DNA from: Aplidium turbinatum
Lineage: Eukaryota > Chordata > Ascidiacea > Aplousobranchia > Polyclinidae
Assembly (NCBI GenBank): GCA_918807975.1
Contig: OU964928.1
Span: 62,001-126,000 of the forward strand
Direction: 5' to 3'
DNA: 64,000 bases
Positions 29,574-41,620 of this stretch are shown here, one piece after another. A model generated the notes under the pieces. The model saw only the letters and a list, made by a program, of their open reading frames with translations, made no database searches and was not told where the DNA came from. The translations under genes were made by a program, and so were the position numbers. Numbering within the stretch: the stretch's first letter is position 1; every line of letters starts with the position of its first letter.

Positions 29574-32244
29574 GTTCAGTTCAGTTCAGTTGTTTTTATT
29601 TCTGACCATCATATCAAAACAATACACGTCAACATAGCAAAGGTCGAGAAAAAGGTAGAAGCGACAAAACGCGAACGTTAAAAACGTGCTTGTGACCGAA
29701 GTAAGTTATTGAGTTGAAAAAAAAATTTGGCACGGTCGCAACACCTTCAGAAAAATTTAAGATATAAGAAAATAAAAAAAAGAAAATGTTAATAAACAAA
29801 AAAAAACAAATAAATTTAGGCTATAGCTTTATTAGCCCACATAGCTTTAGCTGATATATTTAAGATTTGTATGGACAGTTGCTATGAAGATCGGCCATGG
29901 TGCGTTATCAAGAGTGCTGATGGTCTTAAGGGGAACACGTCTTGATGCGTTTAGCTCATAACAAGAAGAGCAAGGCAGGCAAAGAAAACCCCACAAAGAA
30001 ATCCTACCACGGGCAAAGCCATTTCAAGCGCAACGCACCATAGGCCTTGCACGACTCACAAAATAGATAGGCTATAACTTGACGACACTGAAAACAATGA
30101 CGAAAACAAATAAAACAAACTAGCAAAACAACATCATCATCTTTCGGAAATTATTTATACCCAGGGAAGTTATGTCTTGAAGATATCAAGCGTGCTTTGA
30201 TAAAAGTTGCGTTGATAAAGCGATAATTTTAAACCCCAGTCAGCTAAACTCGTCACTTCCACACTGATCCAACGTTAGCAAACGTTGAATTAATGCAAAA
30301 ACGACAGGCATCGCTAGCTGGGAAGTAGTAGTGGCATGTCACAGTAATATGATAAATTTGGGTTACCGTGTATATGTTTTACACGTTAAACCATAACAAA
30401 AGTGATAAAGAAATCCAATTTGGCATGTTAGAAAAATAGATAAATAATCAGACAATAGCATGACGATCCAGTCCAAGATATTGATATAAAAAACAACTGG
30501 TTGGAGCACATGGCCACCGCTTCACCGAAAGATGGCGATTGGTCGAAGAGGATGGAGAAACTTCTGAAGACTCTGTAGAACTTCTGTGGACAAAAAACAC
30601 AAGAACCAGAAGGCCAGTAGGAGTACTTACAACCTTACTATTTTGCTAATGAATCTACACACATTGGCCTATCATTTCTGGGCAAAAAAAATAATATTAG
30701 TATGTTTGGTGCATGTAATACTTAGATAGGATCATTTTAAGAAAGATTTAGCTTGTTCATTTTTAATTTAAAGCCTTTTACAGTTTTGCATTCATTTCTT
30801 ATAGTAGGGGGAAGCTTGTTCCAAACTGTTAGCCCCATGTACCGTATTGATTGTTTGCAAGTGTTAATTCTACAATATATCGGAATATAAGGAGAATTAC
30901 TTCTTGTTGTTAGGCTACTTGATTGTTTACACATAATTATATCATTGAATGTTGTGGGAAGTAGCCTTTTTGAATATTTAAACATGAAAGTTGCAATCTC
31001 TGTAGTTTTCATGTGGTTAATTGATTTTAAATTGTTGAGTTCCATTACACCTTTTACGCTTTCTCTGCGGTCAATGTTAAATACAGTACGAAGAAAGTTA
31101 TTGCATGTACGTTGTAGCTTTTGCAATGTAGTTTTGTTTTCATGACACCATGTTGAGATACAATATAATATCTGACTCTCAACTAGAGAATGGTAAATGG
31201 AGAGAAGTGCTTGTTTGTTTAGGAAAGGCTTAATTTTTTTTGTCACGCAAAGTGTTGATCTTATTTTTTGAAGCAAGATTTCCATATGAGATTTCCATGA
31301 CAAATGCTCGTTTACAATTATTCCCAGAAACTTTATTGAGGCAACTTGTTCTATGTTGTTTTTTCGAATATTTAAGGGTGGGTGGCTTGATAGTGTCTTG
31401 CTTCCTTGACTTGAAAATAATACATGTTTGGTTTTGGTGACATTTAGAGACAATCGATTTGTTGATAGCCATTGATCTATGCATACAAGCTCTTGATTTG
31501 CAATATCATATACAGCAGAAACGGTTTTATTTTTATATATAATGGTGGTGTCATCTGCAAACATAATTGCAGTTCCGTGTTGAAGGCAGTTAGGAAAGTC
31601 ATTTACATAAATCAGGAATAGAAGAGGGCCTAAGATAGACCCTTGTGGGACACCCAAAGATATGTTGTTAATGTTAGAAGATAGTGTGCCATTGAAAACA
31701 ACTCTTTGTTTTCTATTACTCAGGTAACTCATGAACCAATCATAGGCCACGCCTCTTATTCCGAAATGATATAATTTAGCTAGCAATATTTTATGGTCGA
31801 TGGTGTCAAATGCTTTAGATAAATCAAGAAAGATTCCTAATGCAAGATGGTTGTCGTTTAGTATACTGGTGATACTTTCTATTAGCATTGAAGCAGCATG
31901 GCTTGTGGAATGATTTTTTCTGAAACCGAATTGATTGTTATAGAAAAATTTATGTCTAATTAAAAACGAGTATAATCTGTTGTACATGATTCTTTCTAAT
32001 ATCTTTGAAAACACAGGTAGTAGGCTGACTGGTCTGTAGTTGTTTGAATCTTTGCAGCTACCCTTTTTAAAGATAGGTATCACCTTCCCCAACTTAAATG
32101 TATTTATGAATTTTCCACTCGTTAAGGATAAGTTAAATATATGAGTTAAAGCATGCAGTATATTGTTTGGGGTTGACTTTACAACTATGGATGGTATTTC
32201 ATCGATGCCACTGCTAGTTTTTGCTGGCATAGCATGAATAATAT
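29574..32244 (-). mobile_element. CR1/Jockey-like LINE, 2.7 kb, 5'-truncated, nested in Gypsy
   Basis: An 11-bp direct repeat TTTTAATTTCA (29563-29573 and 32245-32255) marks the insertion. On minus the element starts inside the RT region, has a ~1.1-kb 3' UTR and ends in a short CTGAA tandem tail (29574-29590). No endonuclease domain is present, as expected from 5' truncation. Confidence 0.85.
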
Positions 32245-32260
32245 TTTTAATTTCATTCAA
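30737..32260 (-). pseudogene. LINE reverse transcriptase, one open 507-residue frame, no endonuclease
   Basis: RT blocks in order: TSSGIDEIPS, NNYRPVSLLPVFSKILE, FLDLSKAFDTIDHKIL, LGVPQGSILGPLLFLIYVND, the catalytic box AIMFADDTTIIY, and WLSTNRLSLNVTKTKHVLF. A C-terminal region follows (KPFLNKQALLSIYHSLVESQ, YMGLTVWNKLPPTIR). The frame is uninterrupted to the stop at 30737. Full-length relatives begin several hundred residues earlier with an AP endonuclease, so this copy could not move by itself. The apparent first Met coincides with the truncation point and is not a real start. Confidence 0.85.
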
Positions 32261-32697
32261 AGTAGTTTGATAAATATAAATTGTCTCAGAGCATGGAGAT
32301 GGATTTCTTTGTCAATTTCGCCACCAAAATCACAAGTTTGAGCCTTTGTTCTAAGTCTGGCGTAAAACTGATTGATGGTTTCATCTGGCAGTTGTGCCAT
32401 TTCACGAAATTGCAGCACTTCATAGTCAATGTTTATCTGAGGCTTGAAGTAGTTGCTGATGGCTTGTTTGGCAGCCTCATAATCATTTTCATTACCAGTG
32501 TTAGGTAAAGTTATAAAGATGTCGAACAGCCATTCTCCTGCATAGTGCAGTAGAGATGCTCGTTTGATTTTATCTTCTTTAATTTTATTGACAATAAAGA
32601 AGTTTTCTAAGCGACAAACCCACTTGTTCCACCGTTGTCCAGTTGATGAAGGATCACCCTCTTCAAAAAATGGAAATGCTTGCGAAAGACCAGTCAT
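32257..32697 (-). pseudogene. Gypsy gag-like region
   Basis: A gag-type sequence next to the 5' LTR, recognised by context and by WNKWVCRLENFF and MAQLPDETINQFYARLRTKA. It is part of the fossil at 21733-32913 and ends where the LINE has inserted. Confidence 0.75.
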
Positions 32698-32754
32698 CTT
32701 GCTGTCTTACGTTGATGTGTTTACGTGGTTTCTGATACTCTACTCGTCGCCAGT

Positions 32755-32913
32755 TATAATGTTCTGCCTTTACTCACTAGTACACTTTGCTTGCTTACAG
32801 TTTCTTTTTAATAATTCTGAAATCCGTTTACATGTGCGAAGTAACATAAATACACAACGGTTCATGCAATATCAATATGAGAATATAAATGAAAGGGACT
32901 CATGAATACTACA
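32755..32913 (-). repeat. Gypsy 5' LTR
   Basis: 159 bp, followed inward by the primer-binding site and outward by the ATACC target duplication. Confidence 0.93.
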
Positions 32914-33397
32914 ATACCTAGCTGTAAATTATTACAGCAACATCGCGAGCACGTTGGTGATGGAGATGATCCGAGAATGATGTCTGGATGTCTACATGTA
33001 TGAGTTTATTGTAGAAAACAAATCTTCAAACCATCAGGACGCATTCACTCAAAAGGATGCAACCAAAAAATGCTTAACTATATAGGCTAACAGAACGTGA
33101 TGAACTGAATCTACTCATGACTCGTAACATAAATTAAACTGAACCACAACTGAACTTGTCCCATAGCTGCAAACACAGCGTGGTAAACTGACTGAAAAAT
33201 GCCACGACTCAATGATTGAAAAAAAACATAACAGGCCACGCCAGAATTTCAACGCTAAACGCATTGGATTTAAGAGAAAACCCAATGCGGCAGGAATGCT
33301 CCAAGTTATGCACTTAATCACTACACACAAACGCATTGTGGCATGCAGCAGACGTACAACATTAAAAAGACATAAAACTACGTGTATATGTGTCTGC

Positions 33398-33708
33398 TTA
33401 GTGTTAGGTTACCATCCAATGCTACAAGTTTGATACTGTAGGCCATATGTATAAAACTTTCGATTGCAAGAATCGCCCACCCACCCACCCTCCATACAAT
33501 GTGACTTTTGCCCACGTCTTTTCCATCATAGACTGGGCCTCCAAAGCCACATACGACATCACCATCCAAAACCAAATTCAATTTGAAGACAAAACCAGTG
33601 CTCGGATACGAGCTGGAGCCGACGACGACGACGAGTGTTAGGTTACCATCCAATGCTACAAGTTTGATACTGTAGGCCATATGTATAATACTTTCGATTG
33701 CAAGAATG
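33398..33708. repeat. Direct repeat of ~70 bp around a repeat-X fragment
   Basis: GTTAGGTTACCATCCAATGC ... TTTCGATTGCAAGAAT occurs at 33398-33469 and 33638-33707 with one difference. Between them lies a reverse match to 48363-48475 (CATACAATGTGACTTTTGCC...), ending in a GACGAC microsatellite. Confidence 0.75.
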
Positions 33709-33944
33709 CGCTTAAATTATTAGTTAGCGTTCCAAATTCTTAAGAACCGCACAAATACCTAGCTATCGTTTCAAATTCCCAATAATGACACATTTAACTT
33801 ATAGTGAAACCTCAAGGACTAAAGGCCTCCAGGTTTTCATGACGTCAATAATACACAAGGGACACAATAATGCCGCAAAAAAGCTGCAAAAGTGACACTT
33901 GGCAGCACTGAGCTGCCAACAGCAGCGAATGAGCGAAAAGAAAA

Positions 33945-34735
33945 TCAATCAATCAATCAATCAATGTTTTATTTGTCAGTAACAGGAACATAGGTACATG
34001 TTTGAAATATGCAATATACACAGTACAAAAGTTACACAAGTTCCCATACCGACAGGGAGACAACGAGACGACCATACGGTCTACTAGTCAATTGCCACCC
34101 TACGGAAATTACGATTTTGCCATTTAAAATAAGCTTACAAGAGAAAAATAATAATTGAAACGTTCCCGCGCTTCAACAACAGCATACGCACAAAAAAAAA
34201 ACATATTGATGATAACGTAGGCCAAAACACAAAATTCCATGAAGCAAGCAGAGAATAATAAAGTTTCCGAAGCAACTGACAAGTTGGTTTCCATAACATA
34301 TCACTTACGATGCACTGTAGCTTTGTAAAATTAACGTTTTGATCTCTTTTTTGAAACAATGAAATGATAAGTTTTTTAGCCTACTTGGAACCTCTGACCA
34401 GAGCATTGGTCCCAATACCTGCATGGATTTCTTGCCAAATTCTGTGTTTGATCTGTTTATAAAATAATTGTTGCCTGTTTGATATCTTGTGTTATGCTGA
34501 TGAATAGAGGAAGCATTTGTAAATAAATCACAATACGTAGACGGATACTCATTCATATGAACTTTGTACATATGTTTTTTTATTTCAATGTTATGTATGT
34601 CTTTTAGTTTCAAGATGTTCATTTTGAAAAATAAAAAATTAGTGTGAGCATAGTAATTTTGTTTCGTAATTATTCTTATAACCTTTTTTTGTAATTTTAT
34701 TAATGGAAAAAACAAACTCAATCATTTAATTTTTT
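33945..34735 (-). mobile_element. LINE 3' fragment (CR1-like) with (TGAT)n tail
   Basis: The minus-strand frame 34721-34305 has LQKKVIRIITKQNYY, HQHNTRYQTGNN and GPMLWSEVPSRLKNLS, the post-RT C-terminal pattern of CR1/Jockey-like pol. The 3' UTR ends at the AATCAATCAATC run at 33945 (TTGATTGAT on minus). 5'-truncated near 34735. Confidence 0.75.
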
Positions 34736-34999
34736 GTCATTAACGCGTCCAGCCGGGACGAAAAAGGTACAAAAGTCGGTATAGACCTACCAGCACGCTA
34801 ATGAACGGGAAAAGGTGGCAAAACCTGAAAGGTTTGAAACGTTCCAGAATGGAAAATCATGGGTGCTCTTCCACAAGACGCCTTGTTGGTCAACCTGACA
34901 AAGTGATGACGTCATAGTACGTCACACACACTGGAATAAACTATTATGAAGGAGGAAATGTGGGGTGGAAATGCGATGAAACACACCAGAAGGAAATTG

Positions 35000-37060
35000 T
35001 CTCCCATTTATGGATTTGTTGTTCAATTTAAACAAATTTGCTATCGTTAAAAAGCACAAGCATAGATCTAACCAACTGAATTAATACCAAGTCCCAAAAT
35101 ACTACTACCTCCATCTGGTGGCCACCTAAACTTGACCAAATTCAAACCATTATCAAAAGTTTATTTACAATGATAAAAGCATTAAACGACAGCCAATTAA
35201 AAGAACATGTTACTGTTTATTGAAGGGCTAACTTTCATTTTTATATCTTATTCAATATGCGCGCAAGTGTTGTTTGAAAACAGCCCCCCAACGAAGCTTT
35301 TGCCCAATGCATTTCAATGGCGAATCGATCGTCTTCCAGTTCACGCCCTGCATGTTCACGATAATTAATTGTCTCCCATTTATTCATTTCTTGCTCAATT
35401 TCAACAGATTTTCTATCGTTAAAAAGCACAAGCATAGATATAACCAACTAAGTTAATACCAAGTCCCAAAATACTACTAGCTCCATCTGGTGGCCACCTA
35501 AACTTGACCAAATTCAAACCATCGCCAAAACTTCATTTTAAATGATAAACCATCTAAATCAAATCCAATTAAAAGAACATGTTACTGTTTATTCAAGGGT
35601 TAACTTTCATTTTTATAACTTATTTAATATATGAACAATCGTTGTTCGAAGACAGCCCCCCAACGAAGCTTTTGGCCAATGCATTTCAATGGCGAATCGA
35701 TCGTCTTCCAGTTCACGCCCTGCATGTTCACGATAATTAATTGTCTCCCATTTATACATTTCTTGCTCAATTTCAACAGATTTGCTATCGTTAAAAAGCA
35801 CAAGCATAAATCTAACCAACTAAGCTAATACCAAGTCCCAAAATACTACTAGCTCTATCTGGTGGCCACCTAAACTTGACCAAATTTAAACCATTATCAA
35901 AAGTTTATTTACAATGATAAAAGCATTAAACGAAAGCCAATTAAAAGAACATGTTGCTGTTTATTGAAGTGTTAACTTTCATTTTTATATCTTATTCAAT
36001 ATGCGCGCAATCGTTGTTCGAAGACAGCCCCCCAATGAAGCTTTTGCCCAATGCTTTTCAATGGCGAATCGATCGTCTTCCAGTTCACGCCCTGTATGTT
36101 CACGATAATTAATTGTCTCCCATTTATTCATTTCTTGCTCAATTTCAACAGATTTGCTATCGTTGAAAAGCACAAGCATAGATCTAACCAACTAAGTTAA
36201 TACCAAGTCCCAAAATACTACTAGCTCCATCTGGTGGCCACCTAAACTTGACCACATGCAAACCATCATCAAAACTTCATTTTAAATGATAAACAATCTA
36301 AATCAAATCCAATTAAAAGAACATGTTACTGTTTATTGAAGTCCGATTGAAGTGCTAACTTTCATTTTTATATCTTATTCAATATGCGCGCAATCGTTGT
36401 TCGAAGACAGCCCCCCAACGAAGCTTTTGGCCAATGCATTTCAATGGCGAATCGATCGTCTTCCAGTTCACGCCCTGCGTGATCACGATAATTAATTGTC
36501 TCCCATTTATTCATTTCTTGCTCAATTTCAACAGATTTGCTATCGTTGAAAAGCACAAGCATAGATCTAACCAACTAAGTTGATACCAAGTCCCAAAATA
36601 CTACTAGCTCTACCTAGTGGCCACCTAAACTTGACCACATGCAAACCATCCCCAAAACTTCATTTCCCTTTGAGGACCATTAATTTTCCCCAAAAAAATA
36701 TTTATGTAGAATTTGTTTGTTTACTCTTTAAATGTCATATAAACAACACCTACGCAAAAAAAAGGATGTCTATCCTAAAGTTAAGCATATATATCCAATG
36801 CTACGTTAGGGTATCAGCAGTGGCAAATTTTTATAGTTAACTGGGGGGTAATCAGCCTAATTTCATGGGACACATATGTCCCAGCGGTCCTCAAAGGGTT
36901 GATAAACAATCTAAATCAAATCCAATTAAAAGAACATGTTACTGTTTATTCAAGTGTTAACTTTCATTTTTATATCTTATTCAATATGCGCGCAATCGTT
37001 GTTTGAAGACAGCCCCCCAACGAAGCTTTTGCCCAATGCATTTCAATGGCGAATCGATCG
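35000..37060 (+). repeat. Left ~372-bp tandem array of the Merlin element
   Basis: Units share CAACGAAGCTTTTGCCCAAT, CGATCGTCTTCCAGTTCACG and CTGGTGGCCACCTAAACTTG. Each holds a similar 68-residue minus-strand open frame (FNDSKSVEIEQEMNKWETIN). The array is repeated in inverse at 39720-40480. Confidence 0.9.
36666..36898. mobile_element. piggyBac-type MITE, 233 bp, 13-bp perfect ends
   Basis: CCCTTTGAGGACC ... GGTCCTCAAAGGG. The sister array units show the empty site CATTTTAAATGATAAAC, so it entered at a TTAA. The target copies are now partly decayed. Non-coding. Confidence 0.75.
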
Positions 37061-38954
37061 TCTTCGGAGGATTTGTTGAGGAATCAGCATCAAATCGGTG
37101 GACCTGGCCACATCGTCGCTATCGGTGAGTCCTTGGTGGCCAGACGAAAACGAGGAAATCCACAAGGGCGCCCAGTGCCACAGCAGTGGATCTTCGGCGG
37201 GATTGACACCACAACAAAGTAAGTTATATATTATGTGCATGTTTACGCACTACAACTAGGCCTACGCCTAGTCAACTACGTTCGAGCAGGTGAGCAATAT
37301 CACTTGGGCTTGGGATTTGAAGGAATATTTGACAACACTTTTATTTAACCCACCCTCCTTAGGGCACGTTCTTTTGCTTCTCAATGCCTGTAGATATCCC
37401 TAGTAAAATTGTGCTATTAGAGAATGCTTCATCGTAATGGTACCGCGGCGGGACAGGGCTACACTGGAGGCAGAAATTCTACGCCACATCGCACCAGGAA
37501 CAGAGATTCATTCCGATGAATGGGGTGCATACTCTAACTTGTCTAGTGAGTGTTTCTTGTAGTTCTAGTTAAAAAATGACATAGGCTACATTAACATGTA
37601 AACACTTAACGTATATTATGTTAAACATTAAATGGATTGGATGAAGTACATAAAATGCATGTAGATTAAACATTTGTGTAGACTAGGTGTACTGAGAGTA
37701 AAAATGTGTAGGGGAGATGTGGCACCTATGGGACGAATATGACATTATTTCTAAAAAAACGTTATTTTAAAGCAAATCATGAACTAAAGCAATTTTAATG
37801 CAAAGTGTAGTCATTGTTTCATAACATGAAATCAAAACAGTGATGACTGTAGGCTAATATTCTTTATTGTTTTTTTTTCATCATTAAAAAGTGTCAGACA
37901 ACTGTCCCATAGGTTGCTTACATACATGATCAATGGGACAAGGGGTTATGTCCCAGGGGACACTTTGCTAGATACATCAATTGATTGTCAAGGGCATGAT
38001 GGAATGAAAGGGACTCAAGAGAAAAAGAAGCAGAACTTGTTTTCTTAGTTTTCATCAATAAATAGACCCGCTTTTCTTTTCAGACATGATAAAATAAGAC
38101 ACTTTAAAGGTTCAATGAATTGAAATCTAAAAAGGTATATACTTTTGCCATGATCTATAGCAAAGTGTAGTGTAATAAGGCTTTTCAAGATTGTACAAAA
38201 TAAAGCAGTAGCTCTTATCTACATCCGTAGTGAAAAATACTTTTTAAGTGAAAAAAATTCCTTTCAGCCTTAAACTAACGTAGGAATATGTCCCAAAAGT
38301 GATTGCTTGCACAGTCCCATTGGTCATTCAACCACCAGTTTGTGTTTAGCTTGTCTGAAGACATATCACAGTACAATGTGTACTTTTCTGTTGTGATATC
38401 ATCAGACCCAACCATTTGGCTTAAACTGTCATGCCAGGTCCCACTTGATACAACTTATTCATAGTGTAGAAACTGTTAACAACAGAACCATTTAAAGTTA
38501 CTTTGGGAGCAGAAAAAAAAATCAACTGACCTCGCCACTTTACTGCACAGCTCCTTTTCAAAAAGCACGATGGCTCATGCCAAAACAATTATGCATCCAT
38601 TAAAAATAAATTTACCAATTTAACATGTTTTTGTTATTTCTATTTGGAAACCGTTGCAGCAAGCATTTTACGCTGAAATTTATTTAAAGTTGCTTTCGTA
38701 TTTTTTTAGATCTTGGATATCGCCACCAAACGGTCAACCATCACCATCATTATGTTTCGGCCACAGGGGTTCATACGAACCACATTGAAAACCTGTGGCT
38801 GAATTGTAAACGGAAATTTAAAAGAATGGGTGGCACCACAAGGCACATGATACCTGGATATCTTGATGAATTTATGTGGCGACATCAGTTTCCACGGGGA
38901 CGACATTTTCCGGAAGTTCTCCGCGCCATAAGGGAGTCCTACCCTTTACTGTAG
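37056..38954 (+). pseudogene. Merlin transposase (ISXO2-like DDE), 3 exons, N-terminus missing
   Basis: Exon parts are 37056-37218, 37421-37545 and 38710-38954, joined in phase through GTAAGT...TTAG and GTGAGT...TTTTTTAG introns. They read IGGPGHIVAIGESLVARRKR, WIFGGIDTTTK, then CFIVMVPRRDRATLEAEI, IHSDEWGAYSNLS, then LGYRHQTVNHHHHYVSATGV and NHIENLWLNCKRKFKRMGG. This follows the ISXO2/Merlin DDE fold. The second Asp (HSDEWGAY) and the Glu (HIENLW) are present. The first catalytic Asp, normally in an IDES motif, is Gly (IGES). About 100-150 N-terminal residues are absent because the array abuts the first exon. The gene is inactive, though its splicing and frame are otherwise clean. Confidence 0.85.
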
Positions 38955-39719
38955 CCGCCACATCGTCCATTTGGCAAAAAAAAAAAAAAGCCCTTTTCAG
39001 GGCTACCTAATGATAAAAAAGAGTTGCTGCCCACATAGCCTACTTTGTGATATATATTCTATAACAAACAAACTAGGCTAAAAAAAGTGCAATGTCAGAT
39101 GAAACAAAATAATTTTTTTAACTTACGTTTGTAACATGATTTTTTTGCGTTAACGTTTAAGGTTTGGACCTATGAATCATTTTGTTTACACACACGGATG
39201 CCTTTGAGAAGAATACTTCGTGTGGTAATGAAAGAACACGAGAATGCAAGCCCAAGTCATTTCATTACGGTTTCGTTACTTACCTTTGATCCATATTTAA
39301 GCCTAGGTTTATTCGGCTTAGCCTATGTGTTGCGAAAAAATTTCTTGGCTAAGCATTGAACAAAACATAAGTATCCGCACCCACTGTCTCGCTGGTTGTT
39401 GTTGCTTTTTATTATTTGCAGAGGTTTCTCCATCCAAATAGGAACAATTTTCTGGCTCCTGCACTTGGAGCTGACATCACTTGCTTCCTCAACCGAACTT
39501 TTCCAGTAGATGTCGACTGAGGGCCGAGTGACAAGAATTCTTCCACGACCTCACAAAGGATCAAAGTTCTACACCGCTCTAGAGCACACATCGCTTTCCT
39601 ATTGATCAGTGTTTGTTACATTACTTGATTCGGACAAGCCATCACACCACCAATTAGGCTATTTGTGTGCCTGATCCTAATACTTTCTATGACTTTAGCA
39701 TTTTTTCAATATAGCCTAA

Positions 39720-40480
39720 ATGGGAGACAATTAATTATCGCGATCACGCAATGTGAATCCAGAAAGACGATCGATTCGTAATTGAAATGCATTGTGCAAA
39801 AGCTTCGTTGGGGGGCTGTCTTCGAACAACGATTGCGCGCATATTGAATAAGATATAAAAATGAAAGTTAGCCCTTCAATAAACAGCAACATGTTCTTTT
39901 AATTGGCTGTCGTTTAATGCTTTTATCATTGTAAATAAACTTTTGATAATGGTTTGAATTTGGTCAAGTTTAGATGGCCACCAGATGGAGCTAGTAGTAT
40001 TCTGGGACTTGGTATTAACTTAGTTGGTTAGATCTATGCTTGTGCTTTTCAACGATAGCAAATTTGTTAAAATTGAGCAAGAAATGAATAAATGGGAGAC
40101 AATTAATTATCGTGAACATGCAGGGCGTGAACTGGAAGACGATCGATTCGCCATTGAAATGCATTGGGCAAAAGCTTCATTGGGGGGCTGTTTTCAAACA
40201 ACAATTGCGCGCATATTGAATAAGATATAAAAATGAAAGTTAGCCCTTCAATAAACAGTAACATGTTCTTTTAATTGGATTTGATTTAGATTGTTTATCA
40301 TTTAAAATGAAGTTTTGATGATGGTTTGAATTTGGTCAAGTTTAGGTGGCCACCAGATGGAGGTAGTAGTATTTTGGGACTTGGTATTAATTCAGTTGGT
40401 TAGATCTATGCTTGTGCTTTTCAACCATAGCAAATTTGTTAAAATGGAACAACAAATCCATAAATGGGAGACAATTTCCT
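39720..40480 (-). repeat. Right inverted copy of the ~372-bp array (two units)
   Basis: Reverse complement of the left array (GCAAAAGCTTCGTTGGGGGG). The outer unit continues into the right terminal block. Confidence 0.9.
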
Positions 40481-40609
40481 TCTGGTGTGTTTCATCGCAT
40501 TTCCACCCCGCATTTCCTCCTTCATAATAGTTTATTTCAATGTGTTTGACGTACTATGACGTCATCATTTTGTCTGGTTGACCAACAGGGCGTCTTGTAG
40601 AAGAGCACC

Positions 40610-41165
40610 GTCTTTGTCATGAGTTACCAAGGGGAAGGGGGACTTGTATACGAGCTCTGTCAGTAGTTAGCATGGCCACAAAACCCTAAAAACCAATAGC
40701 AAACAATAAAACAAAGAGAAGCACACATGTAGTAATGAATGACAGTTTAATGAAATGTGTTGTGGATTGAATTTGCCAGTTCCAATGTTGATGTGGATGA
40801 GCAGTCATAATAATAATAAGATGGAGAAAGAAAACCGGACATAAAAGAAACCCATCCTCAGGCAAAAGCCCGTTTCGATGTGGCCTAGGAGAGTACCGTA
40901 GGTGTTGAGCTCTTTCTATTGTCAGACTGCACATCACACAGTAGCCTACGAACATTGAGGTTTGAGATCCAGTTTAAGTTATTGTTTCTTGTCCTGGTGG
41001 GTGATGGAATGGTTGAGCTGGTAGATGATTCTGTTGTCAAGCTAGTAAAACTTAGCAGTACCGGTATGTCTGTGCTTTGAAGGAAAGTGGTTAAATCTTT
41101 CATGATATATATATCATATATATTTCTGCATCAGGCTAGGTTTCGTTTTGTCGATCATTGACAGG
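40610..41165. other. Unassigned DNA, possible Penelope-like tail on minus
   Basis: On minus, CACATCGAAACGGGCTTTTG followed by CCTGAGGATGGG resembles Penelope-element 3' tails. Otherwise nothing is recognised. Confidence 0.3.
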
Positions 41166-41620
41166 ATCATTGACGGGTGCAACCTAGTTCGTACCTTGAA
41201 CCATTCGTACAGTCAGTTCGTACCCTGAAAAGATCGAGAGAAAAAATTAAAAAAGCCAAAGTCGCTGATCGCAGTTTCCTCAAACAATTTGAAACACACT
41301 TGAGGGTTAGGATTAGCGAAAACTGCGGTTAGCGCAAACTGCGAAACTGCGGAAAAAGGTTTGCAAAAACTGCGATCAGCAAGGGTTAGAGCATAGATTA
41401 CTCTATAGTTATGGTAAAGCAGTGGTTCCCAACCTTTTTGTCTTGGCGACCCCCTATAAAAATTTTCGTAGATACTGCGACCTCCACTTATATTCTTTCC
41501 TAAATGCAAGTACAGGGCTGCGATTTTTTCTTTCTTGTCAAACGACCAAAAAGTCTGCGTTTGTTTGTCGAATAGTGGTATGACGTCACAAGAGTCAGAT
41601 TATAAGCGTTTGGCCACGAA

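Larger units (their letters stand above)
21733..32913 (-). mobile_element. Ty3/Gypsy LTR retrotransposon fossil, 11.2 kb with two nested insertions
   Basis: Two 159-bp LTRs, 21733-21891 and 32755-32913, appear identical base for base and are flanked by the 5-bp target duplication ATACC (21728-21732 and 32914-32918). On the minus strand the LTR begins TGTAGTATTC. A TGGCGAC-type primer-binding site sits next to the 5' LTR and a GGGGAGGA purine tract sits next to the 3' LTR. Gag, protease/RT/RNaseH and integrase regions are recognisable in that order. A LINE (29574-32244) and an XPG-nuclease DNA transposon (22406-26410) have inserted into it, so it is a broken, recent fossil. Confidence 0.92.
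34862..40609 (+). mobile_element. Merlin DNA transposon, 5.7 kb, with tandem-array terminal repeats
   Basis: Left end GGTGCTCTTCCACAAGACGC and right end GGCGTCTTGTAGAAGAGCACC-type are inverted, followed by a long matching block (TTGGTCAACC, GATGACGTCATAG). Each end holds ~372-bp units: about five on the left (35000-37060) and two inverted on the right (39720-40480). The spliced gene at 37056-38954 is an ISXO2/IS1016-type transposase, which defines Merlin. No clear target duplication remains. A piggyBac MITE has inserted at 36666. Confidence 0.85.

Noticed and set aside
30737-32260. 507-residue frame as a complete intact LINE protein
   Set aside because: The endonuclease and N-terminal part are missing and the first Met coincides with the 5' truncation point.
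41145-41174. 8-9-bp flanks of the Merlin-like MITE as a simple microsatellite
   Set aside because: GATCATTGAC does occur twice on the left, but the exact ATCATTGAC copy on the far right at 46184 supports a target duplication.
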